From: Desulfuromonadales bacterium
Lineage (GTDB): Bacteria > Desulfobacterota > Desulfuromonadia > Desulfuromonadales > UBA2294
NCBI GenBank assembly: GCA_014859615.1
Contig: JACUTX010000135.1
Span: forward strand, 1 to 7,139
Length of the DNA: 7,139 bases
Direction: 5' to 3'
Part shown: positions 1-5,852 of the stretch, in pieces
Layout of the letters: each line of letters starts with the position of its first letter
Position numbering within the stretch: position 1 is the first letter of the stretch
Notes under the pieces: generated by a model
What the model saw: only the letters and a program-made list of their open reading frames with translations
Told to the model about the DNA's origin: nothing
Databases searched by the model: none
Translations under genes and position numbers: made by a program

Positions 1-1683
1 TTTGATCAACTGAACGAACCGGCCTTTCTACTCGATACAAAACGGTGCATCCTTGGCCTCAACCGGGCGGCATCGATACTTTTTAAAATCAGCGAAGAGA
101 ACGTTATCGGCAAGCCGTGTCACACGGTCACCGGTTTCGGTCGCTGCCAAAACAGCTGCGCCTTTGCTGAAGTGCTGCAGAGCGGTGTCGGGAAAAAATC
201 TCTCGACCTCGAATGCCTGCAGGGGTGCGATGACACCTCTTTGTGTCTCGAACTCACTCCGCTGCGCAATGAATCAGGCGAAATCGTGGCGATGCTTGAA
301 CTGTTTCATGATGCCAGAATCCTGCGCGATTTAACCGATCGACTCGAACAGAAGCAGATTCGCCTGGTGGCTGAAATGGATCGATCGCAATCGCTGGTCA
401 ACTCCATCGCCGACGGAATCTACACCGTCGATCTCGACATGTGCCTGACCAGCTTCTCCCATGGCTCAGAGCGGATGACCGGCTACAGCGCCGAAGATGT
501 TCTCGGTAAAAAATGTCACGAAATATTTCACACCAATGTCTGTGATACCGACTGCCCTCTGAAGTGGACGTTGAAAAAGCAGCAACCGGTCCACAACTGT
601 TCCGCGACCATTGTGAATCGCCACGGCGAGAGCGTCCCGGCGTTCATCTCATCCGACCTGATGCGCGACCTCAATAACGAAATTTGCGGCTGCATCGGTA
701 TCATCCGCGACCGGAGCGAAATTGAGGAGTTGAAAGCAAAAATTCACAACGACTACAGCTTTTCGGATTTTGTCGGCAAGAGCAGATTAATGGATACGAT
801 TTTTGACCGGGTGCGAGCCGTTGCGGCCACAGAAACCACGGTGATCATTACTGGAGAAAGCGGCACCGGCAAAGAGTTGATGGCCCGTGCTATCCATTAC
901 CGTTCCGCCAGAAATACCGGGCCGTTTGTCAAAGTCAATTGCGCATCGTTGGCCGAAACGTTGCTCGAAAGCGAGCTGTTCGGGCATGAAAAGGGGGCTT
1001 TCACCGGCGCACATAAAGCGAAGCCGGGACGTTTTGAACTGGCGAACGGCGGCACCCTCTTTCTTGATGAGATCGGCGACACATCGTTGGCGCTTCAGGC
1101 GAAACTGTTGCGGGTGCTGCAGGAGAAGGAGTTTGAGCGGGTCGGCGGGATTGAGACCTTAAAAGCTGATGTCCGGGTCATTGCTGCAACCAATCGCAAT
1201 CTGCAGAAGATGATTGCCCGGGGTGAATTCCGCGAAGACCTCTATTATCGTCTCTGCGTTGTCCCGATCGCACTCCCGCCGTTGCGGGAACGGCGCGAGG
1301 ACATCCCGTTGCTGGTCGAATATTTTATCCAGAAATTCAATGCCCGGGGCGAACGGATTCGTGAAGTCTCAAGCCGGGCGATGGCGCAACTGATCGAGTA
1401 CAATTGGCCGGGGAATGTCCGGGAACTTGAGAATGCCATTGAACATGCTTACGTCACCAGCACCACCGATCGTATCGAGCGGCGCTTTCTGCCGACGACG
1501 CTGCGCGACACGGTTCCGGCCACAGAAGTCGACATCGAATCGAATCCGTTCAACGCCTCTGACCGGGAGCAGTTGATCCAGGCTCTCGAAAAGCATCGCT
1601 GGAAAAAGGGGCCGGCAGCAAAAGAGTTGAGTTTGAGTCGAACCACCTTGTGGCGGAAGATGAAACAACACGGACTGGCATAA
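1..1683 (+). CDS. Sigma54-dependent transcriptional activator with two PAS domains (5' end cut by window)
   Basis: Open from base 1 with no start seen, so the gene begins left of the window; 560 residues are visible and numbered from base 1. Two PAS-type sensor domains come first (about 1-105 and 130-245), joined by a helical linker rich in D/E/K/R. The AAA+ domain (about 255-500) has Walker A G-E-S-G-T-G-K (285-291), an intact sigma54-contacting GAFTGA loop (332-337), Walker B D-E (356-357), arginine-finger candidates R411/R417, and W-P-G-N-V-R-E-L from 469. A Fis-type helix-turn-helix ends the protein (about 521-560). By family knowledge it uses ATP to remodel RNA polymerase-sigma54 at promoters bound from a distance. 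No receiver domain is visible, so the signal is probably sensed by the PAS domains. Both carry C-x8-C-x3-C (C40/C49/C53 and C172/C181/C185), suggesting redox or metal sensing. The target genes cannot be told from this window. Confidence 0.95.
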   Translation, partial: FDQLNEPAFLLDTKRCILGLNRAASILFKISEENVIGKPCHTVTGFGRCQNSCAFAEVLQSGVGKKSLDLECLQGCDDTSLCLELTPLRNESGEIVAMLELFHDARILRDLTDRLEQKQIRLVAEMDRSQSLVNSIADGIYTVDLDMCLTSFSHGSERMTGYSAEDVLGKKCHEIFHTNVCDTDCPLKWTLKKQQPVHNCSATIVNRHGESVPAFISSDLMRDLNNEICGCIGIIRDRSEIEELKAKIHNDYSFSDFVGKSRLMDTIFDRVRAVAATETTVIITGESGTGKELMARAIHYRSARNTGPFVKVNCASLAETLLESELFGHEKGAFTGAHKAKPGRFELANGGTLFLDEIGDTSLALQAKLLRVLQEKEFERVGGIETLKADVRVIAATNRNLQKMIARGEFREDLYYRLCVVPIALPPLRERREDIPLLVEYFIQKFNARGERIREVSSRAMAQLIEYNWPGNVRELENAIEHAYVTSTTDRIERRFLPTTLRDTVPATEVDIESNPFNASDREQLIQALEKHRWKKGPAAKELSLSRTTLWRKMKQHGLA

Positions 1684-1699
1684 ATGCGTCAGATCTTTC

Positions 1700-2809
1700 T
1701 CACCCATCCGCCGCTTTGACACAGTTTTTCCCGGCGTTCTTGGCGGCATAGACCCCTGTGTCTGCAGCCTTGATCAACCCCTTGATGCTCTGCATCGATT
1801 CAGATCGTTCAGCGACACCGACACTGATGCTCCCCTTCCAGACTCCCCCCGTAACCGGTACCACAATCTCTGCAACCTGGGCATGAGTCTGATGGGCTAT
1901 TTTCAGCGCCCCTTCGATATCGGTATTGGGCAAGATGATCAGAAATTCATCCCCCCCCAGGCGACAGACGATATCATCGGTGCGAACAGCAAAAGTTAAT
2001 TCCTTGGCCAGTTCACACAAGACCGTATCACCGGCATCGTGTCCGTAAGTGTCATTAACCGCCTTAAAGCCGTCGGCATCAATCATCATGCACGCTAAAG
2101 GTGTTTGCATTTGTGACGATTCGAGCCAGAGCCTTTCCAGCATCAGCATGGAATGCCGCCGGTTGGCCAGACCGGTCAAGGCATCGGTCGACGCCAATTC
2201 GTCCAATTTCTGATTTGCCTTTAATAGATCTTTCGTTCGCGCCTCAACTCTTTCTTCCAGTGTCTGGTTCAGTCCCCTTAATTCCCTGTTGCGATTCGAA
2301 ACCTGAAGAAAAAGATTATTGAGCGCAGTCAAAAGCAGCCCTTTGGATTGATCAACCCCCTTTTTTTCCGCAAGATAAGCGTCCGGAGCCTTAACCTTCT
2401 GTCGGATCGCCTTGATTTGCTTCGCCATGCTCATATCCGAGCCTAATATGTGATAAATAAGCCAATTGACCAGATATTCAAACAGCTGTTTCTCTGCATG
2501 CATTTCCCCTTTGTGCATCGATTGATGCATCAGGGTCACTTCCTGCAAAAAAGTTTGATGCTCCTCCTCCTGTGTAGCGAGAAGTCTTGGGTCAACCCCG
2601 ACCGACACCATAACGTTTTCTTCAGTCGTAAAATGGTACTGCGCATAGCGCGTCAACTCATCGAAAACCGCCTCAATAGCTATATTATCAACTCTATTGT
2701 GTGTAATAAGATCCCCGAATTGATTGATAACGGTTACAAGATGCTGATGCTGCTGATCAACTGCAGCGATTCCGGTTTCAAAAGTTTTATCCCATTGAAA
2801 TAAATCCAT
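1700..2809 (-). CDS. Bacteriohemerythrin-GGDEF diguanylate cyclase
   Basis: 369 residues. A hemerythrin domain (about 1-135) is followed by a coiled-coil linker (about 165-205) and a GGDEF domain (about 206-369). The GGDEF domain opens with D-A-L-T-G-L-A-N-R-R (209-218), has an intact G-G-D-E-F (285-289), and has the inhibitory-site R-x-x-D (R276-D279) five residues before it. It is therefore predicted to make c-di-GMP from two GTP and to be product-inhibited. Diiron ligands by alignment are H21, H59, E63, H84, H120 and D125; the seventh position, His in typical bacteriohemerythrins, is Q80. No signal peptide or membrane segment is visible, so it is likely cytoplasmic, coupling O2 or redox state to c-di-GMP. 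The ATG at 2809 is chosen because GAGGA lies 7 nt upstream and the hemerythrin fold begins directly. The frame is open further upstream, but that extension would start with TTG inside the pilT terminator. The gene converges on the sigma54 activator with 16 bp between stops. Confidence 0.95.
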   Translation of the reverse strand: MDLFQWDKTFETGIAAVDQQHQHLVTVINQFGDLITHNRVDNIAIEAVFDELTRYAQYHFTTEENVMVSVGVDPRLLATQEEEHQTFLQEVTLMHQSMHKGEMHAEKQLFEYLVNWLIYHILGSDMSMAKQIKAIRQKVKAPDAYLAEKKGVDQSKGLLLTALNNLFLQVSNRNRELRGLNQTLEERVEARTKDLLKANQKLDELASTDALTGLANRRHSMLMLERLWLESSQMQTPLACMMIDADGFKAVNDTYGHDAGDTVLCELAKELTFAVRTDDIVCRLGGDEFLIILPNTDIEGALKIAHQTHAQVAEIVVPVTGGVWKGSISVGVAERSESMQSIKGLIKAADTGVYAAKNAGKNCVKAADG

Positions 2810-2924
2810 ATCGGCATCCTCGTCTTGAAAAATATGAATCAGGCCATGCGCCATTTTACACCATTTCAAAACACAAAAGAACCAGGTTATCCCTTTTCGG
2901 GGAGGGGGCGATCTGAAAAATAAC

Positions 2925-2955
2925 AACGCCCGGATAAAGTCGTTATCCGGGCGTT
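2925..2955 (-). terminator. Intrinsic terminator of pilT
   Basis: Perfect 13-bp inverted repeat (2925-2937 with 2943-2955) around a 5-nt loop; the stem is GC-rich in its middle. Read on the minus strand it begins 31 nt past the pilT stop and is followed by GTTATTTTTC, a T-rich run typical of Rho-independent termination. It separates pilT from the downstream hemerythrin-GGDEF gene, which therefore probably has its own promoter. Confidence 0.85.
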
Positions 2956-2985
2956 ACGATTCATTTCAAGACAGAACCGGTGCGG

Positions 2986-4068
2986 TCACTCTTGCGCAGG
3001 CCCCCCCGGTTTGTTCGGCAGATACTGTTCAAACGCCTTCTTGTCATTGCAGCAGCGATACGCTTCTTCCGGAGCGATGATCTTGGCGTTGAGCTGCTGA
3101 AGAACATGCTGATCCATCAGCTGCATTCCGTCCCGCTTGGCGGTCTGCATGATCGATGGAATCTGGAAGGTTTTCCCTTCGCGAATCAGGTTACTGATTG
3201 CAGCATTGCCGACCAGGATCTCCAGAGCGGCGGTGCGCCCTTTGCCGTCGGCAGTCTTCATCAACTGCTGGCAGATAACGCCGCGCAAACTCTCCCCAAG
3301 CATGGTCCGGACCTGTTCCTGAGCATCCTTGGGGAAGGCATCGATAATGCGGTCGATCGTTTTGGCCGCAGAATTGGTATGCAGGGTACCGAAAACCAGG
3401 TGACCGGTTTCAGCCGCTGTCAGCGCCATAGAGATGGTCTCGAGGTCGCGCATCTCACCGACCAGAATAACGTCCGGGTCTTCGCGCAGAGCCGCGCGAA
3501 GAGCGTTTGCGAATGAATCCGAGTGCGTACCGATCTGCCGCTGGTTCAGCAGTGATTTTTTGTTTTGATGAATAAATTCGAGGGGATCTTCTATGGTCAG
3601 GATATGCTCCTTGCGGGTGCTGTTGATCAGATCAATCATCGCCGCCAGTGTGGTCGATTTACCGCTGCCGGTCGGGCCGGTCACCAGCACCAGCCCTTTT
3701 TTCAACCGGGTCAGCTTCCGCACCCCTTCCGGCAAATTCAACTCGTCAGCGGTGAGCACCTTGCTCGGAATAATGCGAAACACCGCAGCAATCCCGCGGT
3801 GCGTCATCAGCAGATTGCCACGGAATCGGGCGACACCTTGCAGATCGTAGGCAAAATCGAGATCATTCTTCTCTTCAAAACTTTGCTTCTGCTCATCATA
3901 AAGTATTTCGTAAATCAGACTCTTGGCCTGATCATGACTTAATGGGGGGTAATTGAGCGGCATCATCTCACCATGCAGTCGAAACATCGGCGGTGCGCCA
4001 CTTGAGATATGCAGGTCGCTGCCCCCCTGCTGCTTGAGCATTTTGAATAAGTGATTAATTTTGGCCAT
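2986..4068 (-). CDS. pilT: Type IV pilus retraction ATPase PilT
   Basis: 360 residues, close to the usual PilT size. An N-terminal PAS-like domain (about 1-100) precedes a RecA-like secretion ATPase core: Walker A G-P-T-G-S-G-K-S-T (131-139), Asp box T-I-E-D-P-L-E-F (158-165), Walker B region D-P-D-V-I-L-V-G-E-M-R-D (197-208), and His box T-G-H-L-V-F-G-T-L-H-T-N (221-232). The C-terminal A-I-S-N-L-I-R-E (290-297) matches the PilT-specific A-I-R-N-L-I-R-E element required for retraction, which favours PilT over PilB. By family knowledge it is a cytoplasmic hexamer that depolymerises pili for twitching motility and DNA uptake. ATG 4068 is preceded by AAGGG at 6 nt; a TTG two codons upstream would overlap that site. 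No other pilus gene is in the window, so it appears to be a single-gene unit. PilU or one of several PilT paralogues is possible. Confidence 0.95.
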   Translation of the reverse strand: MAKINHLFKMLKQQGGSDLHISSGAPPMFRLHGEMMPLNYPPLSHDQAKSLIYEILYDEQKQSFEEKNDLDFAYDLQGVARFRGNLLMTHRGIAAVFRIIPSKVLTADELNLPEGVRKLTRLKKGLVLVTGPTGSGKSTTLAAMIDLINSTRKEHILTIEDPLEFIHQNKKSLLNQRQIGTHSDSFANALRAALREDPDVILVGEMRDLETISMALTAAETGHLVFGTLHTNSAAKTIDRIIDAFPKDAQEQVRTMLGESLRGVICQQLMKTADGKGRTAALEILVGNAAISNLIREGKTFQIPSIMQTAKRDGMQLMDQHVLQQLNAKIIAPEEAYRCCNDKKAFEQYLPNKPGGPAQE

Positions 4069-4135
4069 GAGCAACCCTTAAGGATCTATTCGAATTAGTA
4101 AACAAAGGATAAAACTTGCACAAGCAACGCTTTGG

Positions 4136-4165
4136 ATAGTAACACATCCGAAAAGAAGCATTCAA
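4136..4165 (-). promoter_or_regulatory. Candidate sigma70-type promoter for pilT
   Basis: On the minus strand TTGAAT (4165-4160) and TACTAT (4141-4136) are 18 nt apart, with a TG one base before the -10 (extended -10 form). The predicted transcript start leaves an untranslated leader of about 60 nt before the pilT ATG at 4068. Assigned by consensus match only; spacing and hexamers are imperfect. Confidence 0.35.
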
Positions 4166-4187
4166 TCGCTTTTCGTCCCGGCTGCAC

Positions 4188-4216
4188 TTGCCTTCAAAGC
4201 AGAGCCGTGCTATTTT
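4188..4216 (+). promoter_or_regulatory. Candidate sigma70-type promoter for the PP-loop gene
   Basis: TTGCCT (4188-4193) and TATTTT (4211-4216) are separated by 17 nt in the divergent pilT/PP-loop intergenic region, about 65 nt before the ATG at 4283. Each hexamer matches 4 of 6 consensus bases. No sigma54 GG-N10-GC element was found in this intergenic region. Confidence 0.35.
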
Positions 4217-4282
4217 TCCGTTCCCCTGACACCCCCGCAGCCCTGAACATGACAATCACAAATTGATCCACGGAGAGACACT

Positions 4283-5260
4283 ATGAGTAAGGGACTCGGT
4301 CTGTTATCAGGCGGACTGGATAGCAGTCTGGCCGCTCTGGCCCTCAAGCGTCAAGGTATCGACGTCACATGTATCGCATTTGTCACCCCTTTTTTTGGTG
4401 CCGGTCGTGCCCGCATCGCGGCGGAAAAGATGGAGATTCCACTGATTGTTCACGATATTAGCGACATCCATCTGCAGATGGTCAAGAATCCGCGCTACGG
4501 CTACGGGAAAAATATGAACCCGTGCATCGATTGTCACGCGATGATGTTTCGACTCGCTGGCGAGCGGATGGTTGCCGGGGGGTTCGATTTTCTCTTTTCC
4601 GGCGAAGTTCTCGGCCAGCGCCCGATGAGCCAGAACGGGAATGCACTGCGCAGTGTTGCCAACTATTCAGGACACCCGGACCGGATTCTGCGGCCGATGA
4701 GCGCTCGGCTGTTGTCGATCACCCCGATGGAAGAAGCCGGTCTTGTCGATCGCGAGCAACTCCTCGACATTCAGGGGCGTTCGCGCAAGACGCAGGTGAT
4801 TCTGGCCAAAGAGTGGGGGCTCAAAGATTATCCAGCGGTCGGCGGCGGCTGTCTGCTGACCGAAAAATCGTTCTCGAATCGTCTGCGCGATCTGTTTGCA
4901 CACAACCCGCAGGCGACCCCGGTTGAAGTTGAGCTCCTCAAGGCGGGGCGGCAGTTTCGCCTCTCTGATACGACCAAACTGATCCTCGGACGAAATCAGG
5001 CCGATAACGACCGGATTCACGAACTGGCTCAGGCGGATGATATTCTGCTCCGGGCGGATGATTTTTCCGGGCCGCAAGGGTTGATCAGCGGCGCCGCCGA
5101 ACCGGCGGATCTCGAAACTGCAGCGGCTATCGTTGCCAATTACGGCAAAGGGGCTGGCGAGAGCACGATTGAAATTTTACTGCAGCAAGGTGACAAAAGA
5201 TGGCGGTTATCAGTCGCGCCGTTTAAGCGTGAACAGTCGAACGCTTTTCTACTCGACTGA
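4283..5260 (+). CDS. PP-loop ATPase, ThiI/TtuA-like tRNA thiolation enzyme with C-terminal NFACT-R-like domain
   Basis: 325 residues. The N-terminal PP-loop S-G-G-L-D-S (9-14) marks an ATP-pyrophosphatase that adenylates a substrate, typically a tRNA uridine for sulfur transfer. C81-x2-C84 (in N-P-C-I-D-C-H) and C190 (in G-G-G-C-L-L-T) form a three-cysteine set resembling the [4Fe-4S] ligands of TtuA/NcsA-type thiolases; C30 is a further cysteine. The C-terminal part (about 225-325), with L-G-R-N-Q-A-D-N near 235 and D-D-F-S-G-P near 259, resembles the NFACT-R RNA-binding domain found on ThiI-like proteins. No THUMP domain is present, so it is not classical ThiI. It is a soluble cytoplasmic protein. 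GGAGA lies 6 nt before the ATG. The gene is divergent from pilT and converges, with 4 bp between stop codons, on the selenoprotein gene at 5265-5471. The exact tRNA base modified is not determinable here; such genes are often labelled tRNA 2-thiouridylate methyltransferase, which is probably wrong. Confidence 0.8.
   Translation: MSKGLGLLSGGLDSSLAALALKRQGIDVTCIAFVTPFFGAGRARIAAEKMEIPLIVHDISDIHLQMVKNPRYGYGKNMNPCIDCHAMMFRLAGERMVAGGFDFLFSGEVLGQRPMSQNGNALRSVANYSGHPDRILRPMSARLLSITPMEEAGLVDREQLLDIQGRSRKTQVILAKEWGLKDYPAVGGGCLLTEKSFSNRLRDLFAHNPQATPVEVELLKAGRQFRLSDTTKLILGRNQADNDRIHELAQADDILLRADDFSGPQGLISGAAEPADLETAAAIVANYGKGAGESTIEILLQQGDKRWRLSVAPFKREQSNAFLLD
5234..5259. repeat. Inverted repeat at the convergent gene ends
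   Basis: CAGTCGA (5234-5240) and TCGACTG (5253-5259) form a perfect 7-bp stem around a 12-nt loop. It overlaps the last codons of the PP-loop gene and lies 6 nt past the stop of the selenoprotein gene on the other strand. It could act as a weak bidirectional terminator, but no clear T-run follows on either strand. Confidence 0.35.
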
Positions 5261-5264
5261 TAAA

Positions 5265-5471
5265 TTATCGTTTAAGATATTCGTCTACGACACGGCAGAC
5301 GTCAGACAAACATCATCGCCCCTCTGGATGCGTTTCGGAACAACGACACTCTCCCTCCTGCTGCGCTTTGAGAATCTGTTCAACAATTGTCGAACGCCCG
5401 CAGTGCAACTGTAAATCAACAATGATCGCCCTCTTGGTGAAATTAAAACAGTAGCAAATCTTTTTTTCCAT
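5265..5471 (-). CDS. Predicted selenoprotein: CopZ/BFD-like [2Fe-2S]-binding small protein with in-frame UGA
   Basis: 68 residues if UGA at 5315-5313 is read as Sec (U53); otherwise only 52. The N-terminus has C6-Y-C8-F-N-F-T, the middle G25-R-S-T-I-V-E-Q-I, then C42-R-C44, H-P-E-G-R-U53-C54-L-S-D-V, C59, and a helical tail ending at TAA. This order matches the CopZ N-terminal/BFD-like [2Fe-2S] family, whose signature is C-x-C near the start and N-P-x-G-R-C-C near the end; U53 takes the place of the first Cys of C-C. By that alignment C6, C8, C44 and U53 or C54 are the likely cluster ligands. Coding sense clearly continues after the UGA, and a SECIS-like hairpin follows. AAGGTG lies 5 nt before the ATG and overlaps the preceding gene's stop. 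Role inferred: small redox, iron-sulfur or copper-handling protein in the cytoplasm. The alternative is a nonsense-mutated copy. Confidence 0.8.
5282..5301 (-). promoter_or_regulatory. bSECIS-like hairpin for the UGA at 5315-5313
   Basis: On the minus strand 5301-5295 (CGUCUGC) pairs with 5288-5282 (GUAGACG): 7 bp, one of them G-U. The 6-nt loop CGUGUC (5294-5289) begins 19 nt after the UGA and has G at its second position. Known bacterial SECIS elements lie within the coding region just after the UGA, with the loop roughly 16-37 nt downstream and a G among the first two loop bases. This geometry would let SelB deliver Sec-tRNA. Predicted by eye, without folding energies. Confidence 0.65.
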
Positions 5472-5475
5472 ATTC

Positions 5476-5628
5476 TCACCTTAAGCAACAATCAGACTGC
5501 TTCAAGTTCCCTTTGCGCAGGCTCCCGCAGTTTGAGCAAGGGGCCCCGCCATCTACAAAATCCGATGGTCGGCACCACGATCACGCGTCGTTTCCCGGCG
5601 ACTGGTTAACCGCATCCTCTTCTGTCAC
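5476..5628 (-). CDS. Candidate selenoprotein with U-x2-C and zinc-ribbon-like cysteines
   Basis: About 50 residues from GTG 5628, with UGA (5583-5581) read as Sec at position 16. Visible motifs are N-D-A-U16-S-W-C19, P-C31-S-N-C34-G-S-L and D-C47-C48-L-R before the UGA stop at 5478-5476. U-x2-C is a classic redox form of C-x2-C, and with C31-x2-C34 it could be a metal-binding ribbon or a thiol redox site. The frame is open back to a TAA at 5679-5677. No ATG is present; GTG 5628 is the best start but its ribosome site is weak (AGG 10 nt upstream). A hairpin with SECIS geometry follows the UGA. The stop is 4 nt before the next gene's ATG and lies in its ribosome-binding site, implying translational coupling. 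No family was recognised. Another frame here (5605-5492) also looks somewhat coding, so confidence is moderate. Confidence 0.45.
5546..5572 (-). promoter_or_regulatory. bSECIS-like hairpin for the UGA at 5583-5581
   Basis: On the minus strand CCG (5572-5570), a bulged A, and CCAUC pair with GAUGG and CGG (5553-5546), giving an 8-bp stem with one bulge. The 10-nt loop (5563-5554) opens with GG and starts 18 nt after the UGA, again within the expected bacterial SECIS window. Independent of, and different in sequence from, the hairpin in the downstream gene. Confidence 0.45.
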
Positions 5629-5648
5629 AGGTGCCAAACCTGCACTTT

Positions 5649-5825
5649 TTATATCTTGAGATTCTTTCTGACTTTTTTAATCTGTTGGAGAAGCCCGGCA
5701 AGGTCAAGTCTGACCAATAGTGGCATGAATGGACCGTATCAGTTCGAGAAAATGGGGCGGCTGGAAAATAGCAAGCATGTCCCCCACAACTCCATGCCGG
5801 TGATTTCCGACTTTCTCGGTGCCAT
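5649..5825 (-). other. Uncertain small reading frame with a UGA between cfa and the selenoprotein pair
   Basis: This covers most of the gap between the cfa stop and the candidate selenoprotein at 5628. From ATG 5825, or an internal ATG at 5795, a frame of up to 58 residues runs to TAA at 5649 if UGA at 5741-5739 is decoded. The part after the UGA (Y-G-P-F-M-P-L-L-V-R-L-D-L-A-G-L-L, then a Lys/Arg-rich helix) looks coding. A 5-bp hairpin, GGTCA/TGACC with loop GACT (5715-5702), begins its loop 29 nt after the UGA. However, the other frame over about 5820-5710 also looks coding (G-D-M-L-A-I-F-Q-P-P-H-F-L-E-L-I). That would fit a small protein broken by two compensating frameshifts. There is no good ribosome site. 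It could be a third selenoprotein, a decayed gene or noncoding sequence. Confidence 0.25.
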
Positions 5826-5852
5826 CAGTGATGCAGCAGTGAAAGCAGTCTT

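Noticed and set aside
2810..2926. 39-residue N-terminal extension of the hemerythrin-GGDEF protein
   Set aside because: Its TTG start would lie in the pilT terminator stem; the ATG at 2809 has a good ribosome site and begins the hemerythrin fold at once.
2980..3516. Plus-strand open frame (178 codons) opposite pilT
   Set aside because: Antisense to pilT, whose motifs are all intact; no support for a second gene.
4055..4255. Minus-strand 66-residue cysteine-containing frame upstream of pilT
   Set aside because: Overlaps the pilT start and its ribosome site, contains the candidate pilT promoter, and has no family resemblance.
5133..5414. Plus-strand frame overlapping the end of the PP-loop gene
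   Set aside because: Antisense to the selenoprotein gene and out of frame with the PP-loop gene; no family motif.
5285..5491. Minus-strand 68-residue frame starting at 5491 over the selenoprotein
   Set aside because: It is in another frame, shows no recognisable motif and lacks a good ribosome site; the overlapping frame from 5471 carries the clear CopZ/BFD-like signature.
5492..5605. Minus-strand frame with V-I-V-V-P-T-I-G-F-C and a charged helical end
   Set aside because: Looks somewhat coding and competes with the U-x2-C candidate, but begins just after a TAA with no convincing start or ribosome site. Kept only as an alternative to test.
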